Counted from the stretch's first letter, positions 16,555 to 25,913 are shown. The stretch is DNA of 64,000 bases from Dermacoccus abyssi (GCF_034541975.1 NZ_JAVYJM010000001.1); one strand, 5' to 3'. Translations and numbers: made by a program. Notes: generated from the letters alone by a model not told the origin.

Positions 16555-17532
16555 ATGATCGCTGCTGTTGCCGTGTCCCAGAACGCCGACGACCCGCTCG
16601 CGGGCCTCGAAGTGCGTGAGATGCCCAAGCCCGACGTCCCGCAGGGATGGTCGCTCGTCAAGGTCGTCACGAGCTCCATCAACATGCACGACGTGTGGAC
16701 CCTGCGCGGCGTCGGCCACCCGCCTGAGCTGCTGCCGCGCATCCTCGGTTGTGACGCCGCGGGCTACGACGAGGACGGCAACCGCGTCGTCGTCCACGGG
16801 ATCATCGGCGACCTCGACCGCGGACGCGGCGACGAGACCCTCGACCCCAAGCGCTCCCTGCTCTCCGAACAGTACGAGGGCACCTTCGCGGAGTACGTCG
16901 CGGTGCCCGCCCGAAACCTCGTCCCCCTGCCCGACGGCATCTCCTTCGAGGACGCCGCCTGCCTGCCCGTCGCGTGGGGCACCGCCTACCGGATGCTTGC
17001 CACCCAGGCGAAGCTGCGCGCCGGCGACACCGTGCTCGTGCAGGGCTCGGCCGGGGGAGTGAACTCGGCCGCCATCAAACTCGCCGTCGCCATGGGCGCC
17101 ACCGTGTACGCCACCTCGCGCACCGACGAGAAACTCGCCCTCGCCGAGAGCTGGGGCGCTCGCGGCATCGCCGACGGCGCGCGCCTGCCCGAGCAGGTCG
17201 ACTACGTCATCGACAACGTCGGCGAAGCCACCTGGTCGCACTCCGTCAAGTCACTGCGACCCGGCGGTGCCATCGTCACGTGCGGCGCCACCACCGGCAT
17301 GAACCCCTCAGCCGACCTCGGCCGCATCTTCTACCAGCAGAAGCGCGTGCTCGGATCCACCATGTGCACCCTCGCCGAACTCCAGCAACTCGTGCGCGTC
17401 ATGGAGAACACCGGCGTCCGCCCGCTCATCGACTCCACCGTCTCGCTCGAGAACATCCGCGACGGCTTCGAGACGATGCTCGGCGGCGACGTGCGCGGCA
17501 AGATCGTCGTGCGAGTCGCCGACGGCGACTGA
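16555..17532 (+). CDS. Zinc-type alcohol dehydrogenase-like oxidoreductase
   Basis: A 325-residue medium-chain dehydrogenase/reductase of the quinone reductase-like type. The N-terminal GroES-like catalytic domain (about 1-130) is followed by a Rossmann fold with the dinucleotide motif VLVQGSAGGVNSAAIKLAVA near residue 160 (AXXGXXG-type, favouring NADPH). Structural and catalytic zinc Cys clusters of true alcohol dehydrogenases are not obvious, although GCDAAGYDEDGNR keeps the family layout. The substrate is unknown. The ATG follows CAGGAT by 7 bases, so it may be leaderless. It is convergent with the acetyltransferase gene 22 bases on. Confidence 0.9.
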   Translation: MIAAVAVSQNADDPLAGLEVREMPKPDVPQGWSLVKVVTSSINMHDVWTLRGVGHPPELLPRILGCDAAGYDEDGNRVVVHGIIGDLDRGRGDETLDPKRSLLSEQYEGTFAEYVAVPARNLVPLPDGISFEDAACLPVAWGTAYRMLATQAKLRAGDTVLVQGSAGGVNSAAIKLAVAMGATVYATSRTDEKLALAESWGARGIADGARLPEQVDYVIDNVGEATWSHSVKSLRPGGAIVTCGATTGMNPSADLGRIFYQQKRVLGSTMCTLAELQQLVRVMENTGVRPLIDSTVSLENIRDGFETMLGGDVRGKIVVRVADGD

Positions 17533-17554
17533 CGCGGCGGTCAGGGGAAGCGGC

Positions 17555-18121
17555 TCAGAGTTCCTTGATGACGCGTGCCGGCGAACCGACGGCGACGACG
17601 TTCGCGGGCAGGTCCTTCGTCACGACAGCCCCCGCACCGACGACGGTGTTCTCACCGATCGTCACGCCCGGGCAGACGACGACCCCGCCGCCGAGCCACA
17701 CGTTGTTCTCCAGCGTGATCGGCTCGGCGGCCTCCCACTTGTCACGCCGCTGATCGGGGTCGAGCGGGTGCGTCGCCGTGAGCAACTGGACGTTCGGGCC
17801 GATCTGCACGTCGTCACCGATCGTGACGCGGGCGACGTCGAGCGACGTGAGGTTCCAGTTCGCGAACGTGCGCGCCCCGATCGTCGTGTTGTAGCCGTAG
17901 TCGCAATGGAACGGCGGGCGCACCTCGGAATCCTCGCCGAACGCGCCGAGCAGTTCCTCCATGACGGCGCGGCGCCCGGCAGAGTCCGTCGGGTCCATCG
18001 TGTTGTAGCGGTGTGACAGCGACTGGGCGCGCGCCGACTCCTCGCCGAGCACCGGATCGTCCGCGATGTACAGCTCGCCGGCGAGCATCCGCTCGCGCAT
18101 GGTCTTCGTCGATTCCGTCAT
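17555..18121 (-). CDS. Sugar O-acetyltransferase (LacA/Maa family)
   Basis: A 188-residue trimeric left-handed beta-helix acetyltransferase of the maltose/galactoside O-acetyltransferase type, which moves acetyl from acetyl-CoA to a sugar hydroxyl. The N-terminal Mac domain (MRERMLAGELYIADDPVLG) is followed by hexapeptide repeats, the catalytic His in LLTATHPLDP near residue 115 and the closing hexapeptides WLGGGVVVCPGVTIGENTVV and SPARVIKEL. The start at 18121 is confirmed by TAGCCT ending 7 bases before it. Its natural substrate is unknown. Confidence 0.93.
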   Translation of the reverse strand: MTESTKTMRERMLAGELYIADDPVLGEESARAQSLSHRYNTMDPTDSAGRRAVMEELLGAFGEDSEVRPPFHCDYGYNTTIGARTFANWNLTSLDVARVTIGDDVQIGPNVQLLTATHPLDPDQRRDKWEAAEPITLENNVWLGGGVVVCPGVTIGENTVVGAGAVVTKDLPANVVAVGSPARVIKEL

Positions 18122-18128
18122 GGCGTCC

Positions 18129-18134
18129 AGGCTA
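18129..18134 (-). promoter_or_regulatory. -10 box of the sugar O-acetyltransferase gene
   Basis: TAGCCT on the minus strand, 7 bases before the ATG at 18121, predicts a leaderless message. Confidence 0.5.
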
Positions 18135-18211
18135 GGGCGCCTCATCGATCGCACGTTGCCCCTGTCCATGCGCAGGGGTCGCCCGGCGGCTGCGCGCACC
18201 GGGAAGGGGCA

Positions 18212-18217
18212 TAACGT
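18212..18217 (+). promoter_or_regulatory. -10 box of the HhH endonuclease-like gene
   Basis: TAACGT ends 6 bases before the ATG at 18224, the leaderless spacing seen repeatedly here. Confidence 0.45.
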
Positions 18218-18223
18218 CGAGCT

Positions 18224-18859
18224 ATGAGCTCTACACAGCAGGGGACGATACGGAAGCTCCTCGAGGCGCACGGCACGACCTTCGCGGCCGACGCCGACAT
18301 CACACTGCGTGACGAACCGGCATGTCTGTGGCAGCTCCTCGTTCTCGCCCAACTGCTCTCGACCCGGATCAGCTCCGACATCGCCGTGGCCACCGCGCGC
18401 GAACTGTGGAAGGCCGAATGGCGCACGCCCGCGAATCTGCGCAGGAGTACCTGGCAGCAGCGCGTCAACGCCCTCGGACGTGGCGGGTACCGCCGTTACG
18501 ACGAGTCGACGGCGACACGACTCGAGGCCAACGTCGTCCTGCTCGACGAACGGTGGAACGGAGACCTACGCGAGTTGCGCGACGAGGCGGACGGTGACGC
18601 TGCAGGCATCGCAGAGCTCCTTCAGGCGTTCGACGGCATCGGTCCCACGGGAGCGGACATCTTCGTTCGCGAAGTTCAGGATGTGTGGCCGAGCGTCGCG
18701 CCGTACGCGGACAAACTGGTCGTGCGCGGAGCGAAGGCTGCAGGCCTCCCGACGACGCCGGACGAACTCTTCGCGCTCTGCCCGAGCGGCCGCGCAGCCC
18801 ATCTCGCCGCAGCGCTCGTCCGCGTCGCCCGCAAGCCGAGCATCCTCGAGCGCTTGTAA
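18224..18859 (+). CDS. HhH-GPD-like DNA repair protein (endonuclease III-related)
   Basis: A 211-residue helical protein with the layout of the HhH-GPD glycosylase superfamily: WQLLVLAQLLSTRISSDIAV matches the helix before the hairpin, and LLQAFDGIGPTGADIFVREV is the helix-hairpin-helix with the Gly-rich turn and a following Asp at the catalytic position. No Fe-S cluster Cys loop is present. Members of this short actinobacterial subgroup are annotated as endonuclease or hypothetical; true glycosylase activity is not proved. No obvious partner gene; the end is convergent with the XRE-type regulator gene. Confidence 0.72.
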   Translation: MSSTQQGTIRKLLEAHGTTFAADADITLRDEPACLWQLLVLAQLLSTRISSDIAVATARELWKAEWRTPANLRRSTWQQRVNALGRGGYRRYDESTATRLEANVVLLDERWNGDLRELRDEADGDAAGIAELLQAFDGIGPTGADIFVREVQDVWPSVAPYADKLVVRGAKAAGLPTTPDELFALCPSGRAAHLAAALVRVARKPSILERL

Positions 18860-18874
18860 GACAGGCGGGCGACG

Positions 18875-19801
18875 TCAGCTGACGCCGTCGTCGGGCCAGG
18901 TCCAGCGGATGCCGACGAGGCCCGGCCCGACGTCCTGCACCATGAGTTGGAGCAGTCGGTTCGGGCGGACGTCGAGGCGATGGCCGATCTCGCCCTCGCC
19001 GAGGTCGACGTACTCCTCGGCAGTGGCGGGCAGCTCGCCTGCGAACTCAACCTGGATGAGCACCTCGCGCGTACGCCGCGGCACGCTGTAGGTGGCCTCG
19101 ACCGCGCGTAGCGCGCTCGGAGGCAACTGGATGCGGTGATCGACGACGGCGATGTCACCCCGACGTGCGTCCTCGGCCAGGATCAGTTCTGCGCCCATGA
19201 GCCCGTGCTCCGGCCACAGCACCGTCCGTCCGAGTTTGCACCCCGCGACCGCCTCGAAGTGATCCTCGATCGACGTCGAGAACGCGGCCGGGTCAACTTC
19301 GTCGACGACATGGATCGACGGCAGTCGGATCGGGCCGGGGGAGAGAGCGCGCACGATGTGACGAAACTCAAGCGTCCGCTCCACGCCGACGGCGTCGACG
19401 AAGAGCTTTTCGTGGACCGTCTGCTCGTACGGCAGTTCGTCGTGCTGCATGAACCCCAGCTCGCCCAAGGCCTTGGCCACGAGGCCGGTCTCCGGCATTG
19501 CCTGCGACACCGGAACCACCCGGGGATTGCGCCCACGCGGGCGCGGGGGCCCAACGAGATCGGTGAGCTCACCCGACCCCAGGCCCAGCAGGTCTTCGAG
19601 AACCGTGAGGGCCTCGATACTTCTGGCCTGCTCAGGCTGTCGCCTGCCCGAAGACCAATGGCTGAGCGCCGACACACTGACAGGAGTGCCGTTGGCGCTC
19701 AACTGATGTGACAAGGCCGAGAGCGTGATTCGTCGGGCCGAAATGGCCGATCGCAACGTAGTCGAGAACGGAGTTGCGGTTTCTCCATGGCTGGGCGCCA
19801 C
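18875..19801 (-). CDS. XRE-type HTH regulator divergent from the exopolysaccharide locus
   Basis: A 308-residue protein. The N-terminus (about 8-70) is a Cro/CI-like helix-turn-helix of the type FSTTLRSAISARRITLSALS, ending in SVSALSHWSSGRRQPE, where the recognition helix lies. The C-terminal 230 residues form an unassigned, probably beta-rich sensory domain. The GTG start has AGGAGG about 9 bases upstream. It is transcribed away from the polysaccharide genes and shares their AT-rich intergenic region, so it is the best candidate for a local regulator. Its ligand is unknown. Confidence 0.78.
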   Translation of the reverse strand: MAPSHGETATPFSTTLRSAISARRITLSALSHQLSANGTPVSVSALSHWSSGRRQPEQARSIEALTVLEDLLGLGSGELTDLVGPPRPRGRNPRVVPVSQAMPETGLVAKALGELGFMQHDELPYEQTVHEKLFVDAVGVERTLEFRHIVRALSPGPIRLPSIHVVDEVDPAAFSTSIEDHFEAVAGCKLGRTVLWPEHGLMGAELILAEDARRGDIAVVDHRIQLPPSALRAVEATYSVPRRTREVLIQVEFAGELPATAEEYVDLGEGEIGHRLDVRPNRLLQLMVQDVGPGLVGIRWTWPDDGVS

Positions 19802-19839
19802 AATGTCCCCCCTCCTTCCACCCCTTCATGCGGAAACAC

Positions 19840-19960
19840 CGCCAGGCAGGCTAGGCAGTGGTTGTTTACGGATTTGATTTAAATACTGGAAAAGGCGGCT
19901 CCTATGGTCAAAAAGCTCCACATATCTGGGCACGGGCGTAAATGTCTGCCCCATTTGTCG
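19840..19960. promoter_or_regulatory. AT-rich region before the exopolysaccharide locus
   Basis: About 120 bases around 19860-19925 are clearly AT-rich for this genome, with TTTGATTTAAATACTGG, a run of five A and TATGGT. They lie between the divergent regulator gene and the first polysaccharide gene. Promoters and operators for both are expected here, but I cannot place them exactly. Confidence 0.5.
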
Positions 19961-20073
19961 CCGCAGAGTATTGGACGGTCGTCCGGTTTCTCGGGTGCCT
20001 TGGAATTCACCTCGTGCTGACGAATCGCGTGGAGCGAGACAGACATGATTCTTGCCGAAAGGGTGGGCCGACG

Positions 20074-20985
20074 ATGGCACCTTCACTGATCAACTGGGGC
20101 GAGGGCGAGGCACGTGCCTGGGGGGAGCGCACCCACGTTGCCCGCCATGACCTCGACGGCCTCGACCTCTTCGCACGAAAGGGTATCGCCCGCATCATCG
20201 ATGCGATGCCGCGTTCAGCGGTCCATGCCTACACCATGGGTGACGACCCCTGTGACGGCGCGACGTGGCGTCGTGGTGACGTGGCAGATCTCACGGGTCT
20301 CCAACTGCTCGACATAGTCGACCAAGGTCGCCTCTGGCTGAATATCGTCGGGGCGGGCCAGCATGTGCCAGAGCTCGGAGCAATTGTCGACGAACTCTAC
20401 GGAGAAGTTTCGTCCACTGTCGGTGACGCCTGGAGCACGCTCAAGGCGACCCTCCTCGTGTCTTCTCCGTCCGCGCAGGTTTTCTATCACGCCGACAACC
20501 AGCCGAACGCTCTGTGGCATATCCGCGGTGAAAAAAAGGTATTCGTCTATCCCTGTCGCGAGCCGTATGTTTCTGTGCGCCAACTGGATTCAATCGCGGC
20601 CGGGTATGCGGACGAGCAACTGCCGTACGACCCTGCGTGGGATGCGTCCGCCGAGGTGATCGACCTGCAGCCGGGCGAGGTTGCGTGGTGGCCGCAGAAC
20701 AGCCCGCACCGTGTCGTGAACGCGCCCGGCGAGCCGAGTGTCTCGCTCTCCGTCGAGCACCGGACCACTGCCTCCACGCGCACCGAGCGTCGCCAACGGG
20801 CCGACTTCCACCTTCGGCGAACCTTCGGGCTCACCCCGCCCCCCGGCAAGTGGCTGGATCCGGTGACCCTCGTGGCCGGCTCCGCCCTCGCGAAGGTGGC
20901 ACCCAAGCAGCGGGCTCGCAACGAGCGTGCCGTCTCCTTCGTCGTCGATCCTGAGGCGGAAGGCGGGGTGAAGAGCCTCGCATGA
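20074..20985 (+). CDS. JmjC/cupin-like Fe(II) oxygenase-type protein
   Basis: A 303-residue protein with the fold signature of cupin-4/JmjC-like oxygenases. A candidate HXD metal pair is in FYHADNQPNALWHIRGEKKV near residues 140-160, and a distal His appears in WWPQNSPHRV about 60 residues later. Such proteins may hydroxylate protein or sugar side chains using 2-oxoglutarate, but no substrate can be named. The ATG at 20074 was preferred over upstream starts because the family N-terminus begins there. The stop overlaps the ATG of the next gene (ATGA). It is the first gene of the exopolysaccharide locus, an unusual member for such a cluster. Confidence 0.75.
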   Translation: MAPSLINWGEGEARAWGERTHVARHDLDGLDLFARKGIARIIDAMPRSAVHAYTMGDDPCDGATWRRGDVADLTGLQLLDIVDQGRLWLNIVGAGQHVPELGAIVDELYGEVSSTVGDAWSTLKATLLVSSPSAQVFYHADNQPNALWHIRGEKKVFVYPCREPYVSVRQLDSIAAGYADEQLPYDPAWDASAEVIDLQPGEVAWWPQNSPHRVVNAPGEPSVSLSVEHRTTASTRTERRQRADFHLRRTFGLTPPPGKWLDPVTLVAGSALAKVAPKQRARNERAVSFVVDPEAEGGVKSLA

Positions 20986-22160
20986 GCACACTTCTCGCCG
21001 TCCGAGGCCATTACACGGCCCACCGTCTCGACCATGACGAACTCGGCTACACATCCCTGAGCGACGACGTTGACGCCGTTCTCAGGAGCGAAGCTCCCGT
21101 CACCCACCTGCCGATCGACGAACTCGCGAAGCAGGCGCGTGCTCGGCACGCGGACCTCGTGGTCATCGTCGTCGGTCGCCAAGGGGAAGAATCGTTCACC
21201 CGGCCACTCGGTTTTGCGCTCCTCGAGCGCCGACCAGCCAGCCCGTGGCGACCGGTCGACATCCGCCTGGCGGGTGAGGGAAAGCTCGACCGTCAGAGTT
21301 TCCACCTCGTGGAGCCCGAGGTCGCTGCCACGCTGGCACTCGGTGTCGCCACCTTCGTGCGCCGGCACCGCGTGTGGCGCCTGCACCTCGACCAGGTCTC
21401 GCCGAACGATCCGACCCTCGCCTACCTCGTGCGATGCCTACCGCGGCTGCGGGCGCAGGCCGGTGACCCGATCCCACTGCTCCGCTGGCCCGACGAGCGT
21501 CGGCCCGGCCGGTGGGCGTCGAAGAAAACCCGTGCCAAGCACCGCACCGCATGCCGGAGGCTCGACGAGTCCGGCTCTGCCTGGCGGGTACACCGGTTGC
21601 GGAACGCCGGCGAGATCCGCGCAGCTCTGCCCAGGACGCTCGAGGTGCGCGCAGCTCGCGAGCGTCAGCTCGCCCGGCGCGACGCGTTCGCCGATGCGGC
21701 AGGGCAGCGTCACGTGCAGCGCGTTCTCGATCTTGCCGCCGAGGGCAATGCCGAGGTGTGGCTCCTCACTCTCGACGGCACGCTCGTCACCTATGTCGTC
21801 GTCGGGTGTGACGACGGCAAGCGCATCCTCGTCGACAGCAGGATGCGACCGGGCTACGAGCGCCGCTCACCGGGGCTCGTGCTCTTCGGCCACATGCTCG
21901 CCACGTGGTACGTCGACGACGCCGTCCGGGTCGTCGACTTCGGACGTGGCATCAACGACTTCAAGCGCGGCCTGCGCAACGAGGTGGAGGAACGCCTGTG
22001 CGTGCGTGCGTGGTCGAACCCTGCCCTTGAGTACGCGGACCGCGGCCGGCACGTCGCCGACGCACGTCTTCGAGCGTGCGCCCGATCAGTGCGTGATCGA
22101 TCACCGCTTGTCGCGGGGGTCGTGCGCCGCTGGCGCGCTCACCCCTTCACGCATCCCTGA
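20982..22160 (+). CDS. CelD/BcsL-like GNAT acyltransferase
   Basis: A 392-residue protein whose C-terminal half matches the CelD/BcsL family of GNAT-fold (FemAB-like) acyltransferases common in polysaccharide loci. The telling stretch is near residues 310-345, with VRVVDFGRGINDFKRGLRNE; the middle has the YVVVGCDDGKRILVDSRM strand. It may acylate or aminoacylate the growing polysaccharide or its lipid carrier; the substrate is unknown. It overlaps the cupin gene by 4 bases and precedes the sugar transferase gene, so it belongs to the same operon. Confidence 0.78.
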   Translation: MSTLLAVRGHYTAHRLDHDELGYTSLSDDVDAVLRSEAPVTHLPIDELAKQARARHADLVVIVVGRQGEESFTRPLGFALLERRPASPWRPVDIRLAGEGKLDRQSFHLVEPEVAATLALGVATFVRRHRVWRLHLDQVSPNDPTLAYLVRCLPRLRAQAGDPIPLLRWPDERRPGRWASKKTRAKHRTACRRLDESGSAWRVHRLRNAGEIRAALPRTLEVRAARERQLARRDAFADAAGQRHVQRVLDLAAEGNAEVWLLTLDGTLVTYVVVGCDDGKRILVDSRMRPGYERRSPGLVLFGHMLATWYVDDAVRVVDFGRGINDFKRGLRNEVEERLCVRAWSNPALEYADRGRHVADARLRACARSVRDRSPLVAGVVRRWRAHPFTHP

Positions 22161-22204
22161 CCCCGAGGACGACCGGCCGAAGCGCCGTAGGAAAGCAGGA
22201 AAGC

Positions 22205-23812
22205 ATGTCCACCCGAGCACCCGAGGAGACGACCACACGGTGCGTCGCCCACGTGTGCGACTCCGTCGCGGCCGCGGAGGAGTGCGCCTCGCGACGCGCG
22301 TGCCACGGGCGGAGTGCGCTTTCGGCCGGTCGCCCACCTGCGTCGCGGCGGGCCGCGCGTCGTGCCGCAGGCCGACACGACCGCGTCGAACCGAGGCGTC
22401 GACCCTCGATGTCGCGCGGCGCCGGCGCTGCAGCCGAGGACGCCCGTGCGGCCCGTGACCGCCGGGCGCGCACGCGCCGGGCCCGGGACGTCAGTGGATT
22501 GCTGGCCATCGACCTCGCCGTCCCCGCAGGCATGGGGTTCGCGACCCCGGTCAACCCGTTGGCCGTACTGGGTCTCGCATTCGGGATGGTCACCACCTAC
22601 CGCTGGGCCGGGTTGTACCGACGCCGATTCAGTCAATCGGTGCTCGACGAACTGCCGTATCTCGTGCTCGGAATCCTCGTCGGTTTCGGCCTCGGTGCCT
22701 TCGCGCTTCTCGTCGACGACGCCCCGACGTGCGGCGAGTTGTTCGCGGGGCTCGTGCTGACCGTGACCGTCGTCATCGCCGGACGCACGCTCGTGTACCG
22801 CCTACGTCGCCGCCGCGCGCCCCGTCACGCCCAACGTGGCGGCACCCGGGTCCTCATCGTCGGTACGGGCGCCGGAGCCCGCGAGTTGGCCCGCCGCATC
22901 ACCACAAGCGGTCAAGGCGCGGCGCTCGTGGGATTCCTCGGCGCCGAGCCGGACGGCGGTGCGCTCGTCGAGCAGACGATCACCGCTCCCGTCATCGGCG
23001 ACTACGCCGACTTCGGCGAGGTCGTCGAGACGTTCGGCGTCAACATCGTCGTCTGCGCCTTTCCCGAACTGCAGGAGTGGCAGCTCGCACACCTGCTGCG
23101 CCGCGATGCGCCGCCCGACGTCGAGGTGTACACCGTGCCGAACGGGTACAGCATGCGTCGCTGGGTCGGGCCGTGGGCCGACCACATCCGCGGTATCCCG
23201 ATCATCCCTGTCGCCCCGGCCCAGATGCGGTGGGTGGACGTCGTCAGCAAGCGGGTTCTCGACATCGTTCTGGCGCTCGTCGCGCTCGTTCTTCTCTCGC
23301 CGGTACTGCTGGCCGTGGCGCTCGCGGTGCGTATCGAGCTCGGACGCGGAGTCATCTTCCGCCAGGAGCGCATCGGCAAGGGCGGAGCAACGTTCACCAT
23401 GCTCAAGTTCCGGTCCATGCACCCGGCGCGCGAGGGGGACTCGCAGACCCGCTGGAGCATCGTAGGCGATCAACGCATCGGTGCCGTCGGCCGTTTCATC
23501 CGCGCCACGTCGCTCGACGAACTGCCGCAACTGTTCAACATTCTGCGCGGCGACATGAGCTTCGTCGGCCCGCGTCCCGAGCGCCCCTACTTCGTGGAGC
23601 GCTACTCGCAGATCTACCCCGACTACGAGGACAGGCACCGCGCGCCGGCCGGGCTCACCGGCTACGCGGCGGTGCAGGGCCTGCGCGGCGACACCGACAT
23701 CGCCGAGCGGGCGCACTTCGACAACCTCTACATCGACAACTGGTCGATGTGGCAGGACCTCAAGATCATCGTGAGGACGGTGGGCAGTGTTTTCGGACGC
23801 CACGGCAGTTGA
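22205..23812 (+). CDS. Undecaprenyl-phosphate sugar phosphotransferase (exopolysaccharide initiation)
   Basis: Initiating enzyme of the exopolysaccharide locus, 535 residues. It loads the first sugar-phosphate onto undecaprenyl phosphate. The N-terminal membrane segments (about 95-200) are followed by a CoA-binding-like domain with VLIVGTGAGARELARR and, after KRVLDIVLALVALVLLSPVL, the catalytic domain with FRSMHP, DELPQLFNILRGDMSFVGPR and a hydrophobic C-terminus. The first 68 residues are Arg-rich and lack family similarity, so an ATG at 22409 may be the true start, although GGAAAG precedes 22205. The sugar cannot be read from sequence. Confidence 0.93.
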   Translation: MSTRAPEETTTRCVAHVCDSVAAAEECASRRACHGRSALSAGRPPASRRAARRAAGRHDRVEPRRRPSMSRGAGAAAEDARAARDRRARTRRARDVSGLLAIDLAVPAGMGFATPVNPLAVLGLAFGMVTTYRWAGLYRRRFSQSVLDELPYLVLGILVGFGLGAFALLVDDAPTCGELFAGLVLTVTVVIAGRTLVYRLRRRRAPRHAQRGGTRVLIVGTGAGARELARRITTSGQGAALVGFLGAEPDGGALVEQTITAPVIGDYADFGEVVETFGVNIVVCAFPELQEWQLAHLLRRDAPPDVEVYTVPNGYSMRRWVGPWADHIRGIPIIPVAPAQMRWVDVVSKRVLDIVLALVALVLLSPVLLAVALAVRIELGRGVIFRQERIGKGGATFTMLKFRSMHPAREGDSQTRWSIVGDQRIGAVGRFIRATSLDELPQLFNILRGDMSFVGPRPERPYFVERYSQIYPDYEDRHRAPAGLTGYAAVQGLRGDTDIAERAHFDNLYIDNWSMWQDLKIIVRTVGSVFGRHGS

Positions 23813-25913
23813 CGACGACGCGCGTTTCCCACGACCCCTGCGGGTCGGCATCGTGTTGCCGACGCGCACCCGCGGCGGCGCCGAGGTGTGGCAGGAGCGG
23901 CTCGTCCGGGAAGAGGCGACGGCGGATGTCACGGTTCTCGCACCGCATGGCAGCGACGCCCTGCGCCGCTGGCAGGAACGGTCGGCGCGCACGCTCGACC
24001 TTCGCTCGGGGCGCCGCTTCCGCGGTGCTGCGGCGAGCGTCGTCGACCTGCGTGAATACCTGCGCACCTCCCGTCCCGACGTCGTCGTCGCGCACGGCGT
24101 GAAGGCCGCGCTGCTCACCCTGACCGCGGCCGCCGGCGCCGGAGCGCGCGTCGCCTGGGTGCGCCACGACGACAGTTTCCCGCGCCTCTCGCGCATCGTG
24201 AACACGCTGGCGGACGCTCGGCTGCTGGGCTCCGAGGGGGCCCGGCTCGCAGGTGACACCCGTGCGGTTGCCATCCAGGGGCCGCTTCCCGGTGCGCCAC
24301 TGACGCGGGCGGCCGCGCGGCGGACCCTCGGGTTCGACGAGGGCTCCAGCGGCATCAGGCGTGCCGTCATGGCCACGCGACTCGCGCCCTACAAGGGGGT
24401 CGATGTCGCCATCCGTGCCCTCGCGTGCCTGCCGACGTGGAAGCTTCACGTCTTCGGCGTCGTCGATCACGCCTACCCGCAGGAGGCCGAGCGACTCACC
24501 GCACTCGCGGAACAACTCGGCGTGGGGGAACGGTTCGTGCTTCACCCTGCCCGTGACGACGCCTGGTCCCTCCTCGGTGCCTTCGATGCTGCGCTGATGC
24601 TCACGCGCACCGACGCGGGAGCCCACCTCAGCCGCGAGGCGTTCGGGTTGACGGCGTACGAGGCGGTGCGCGCGGGAGTGCCGGTCGTCGCGGCGTCACC
24701 TGTCGCCGAACAGCTCGGCGCTGCAGGCATTCTCGTCGGCTCCGAGGACGTCGACGCCGTCGTTGCCGCCCTGCGTGACTGCGTGCGACCCGAGCGCCGC
24801 CGTGAACTGCTCGCCGCAGGCCCCGGTGTGCTCGCGACCACCGTTCTCGAACCCGACGAAGCCGCCGACCGCTTCACCCGCCTCCTCGCGGGGACCGCCC
24901 GCCGACCGGGGGCGGGCGTGCGAGGCGCCGAGCCGATGTCGGTCGTCACGACGGTGCTCGACGAGGCCGAGGCTCTCGCGCGCCTCCTCGACGACGTGGT
25001 GCCGCTGCTCGGTCCTGACGACGAACTCGTCGTCGTGGACGGCGGCTCACGCGACGGCACGTTCGAGGTGGCGCAGGCGGCCGGCCGCCGTGATGCACGG
25101 GTACACGTGTTGCGGGCCGAGGGCGCCGGAATCTCCGAGGGCAGGAATGCCGGGATCGCCGCCGCCGCCCACGAGCTCATCGCGTGTACCGATGTAGGGT
25201 GCACACCGGCCCCGACGTGGCTCGAGGCCTTCCGCAGCGCAGCGAGCGAGCACCCCGAGGCCTACCTCTTCACGGGTGTCTACACCGCGACGGCGAGGAA
25301 TGCCGTCGATGACGCGTTCGCCGCCTGCGGCTACCCGGACGTCGCTGAACTGCACCACCCGAGCGCCGGTCAGCGCCTCTACGCGCGAGCGTTCGGCCGC
25401 GCGTTCCGCCCCGAGATGCCCACGGGGCGTTCCGTCGCCTTCAGGCGAGCCGCCTGGGCCGAGGTCGGCGGTTTCCCCGAGAACCTCCCGACGGGTGAGG
25501 ACGTCACGTTCGGCATGCGGATCGCGGCCCGCCACCCGGCGCTGCTCGTCGCCGATGCCGCCGTCGAATGGGAGCAACGACCGAGCGTGCGCTCCACCCT
25601 GCGCATGTACTACCGGTACGGGCAGGGCTCGGCCGACTCGGGCAACACCCGGCTCGTCGTGCGTGACGGCCTGCGTCTGCTCGCCTACGGGGGTGGCGCC
25701 GTTCTCGTGACCAGAGGGCCCCTTGCCCGAACGGCACTCGCCGTCGGTGCGGTGGGCTATCTCGGCGTGCCGGTGCGGCGCGCGCTGCGGCGTCCGCGCG
25801 GCGTTCGCGCCGCAGCGCTCGTGCCCTTCGCGACCGCGGCTCGCGATGTCGCGAAGGTGGCCGGAGCACTCGAAGGCATGACGCGCCAGGCAAAGCGGGG
25901 CGCTCACTCGTGA
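23787..25913 (+). CDS. Bifunctional GT4-GT2 glycosyltransferase fusion
   Basis: A 708-residue two-domain enzyme. The N-terminal half (about 10-375) is a GT4 glycosyltransferase with the donor motif EAFGLTAYEAVRAGVPVV (the EX7E signature). The C-terminal half starts at about 378 (MSVVTTVLDEAEALARLLDD) and is a GT2 inverting enzyme with DDELVVVDGGSRDGTFEVAQ, GAGISEGRNAGIAAA, the metal-binding region CTDVGCTPAPTWL and a downstream EDVTFGMRIA. The last 100 residues are Arg/Ala-rich, perhaps membrane-associated. The GTG start overlaps the previous gene by 26 bases and GAGGACGG precedes it. One chain may add two consecutive sugars. Confidence 0.9.
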   Translation: MFSDATAVDDDARFPRPLRVGIVLPTRTRGGAEVWQERLVREEATADVTVLAPHGSDALRRWQERSARTLDLRSGRRFRGAAASVVDLREYLRTSRPDVVVAHGVKAALLTLTAAAGAGARVAWVRHDDSFPRLSRIVNTLADARLLGSEGARLAGDTRAVAIQGPLPGAPLTRAAARRTLGFDEGSSGIRRAVMATRLAPYKGVDVAIRALACLPTWKLHVFGVVDHAYPQEAERLTALAEQLGVGERFVLHPARDDAWSLLGAFDAALMLTRTDAGAHLSREAFGLTAYEAVRAGVPVVAASPVAEQLGAAGILVGSEDVDAVVAALRDCVRPERRRELLAAGPGVLATTVLEPDEAADRFTRLLAGTARRPGAGVRGAEPMSVVTTVLDEAEALARLLDDVVPLLGPDDELVVVDGGSRDGTFEVAQAAGRRDARVHVLRAEGAGISEGRNAGIAAAAHELIACTDVGCTPAPTWLEAFRSAASEHPEAYLFTGVYTATARNAVDDAFAACGYPDVAELHHPSAGQRLYARAFGRAFRPEMPTGRSVAFRRAAWAEVGGFPENLPTGEDVTFGMRIAARHPALLVADAAVEWEQRPSVRSTLRMYYRYGQGSADSGNTRLVVRDGLRLLAYGGGAVLVTRGPLARTALAVGAVGYLGVPVRRALRRPRGVRAAALVPFATAARDVAKVAGALEGMTRQAKRGAHS

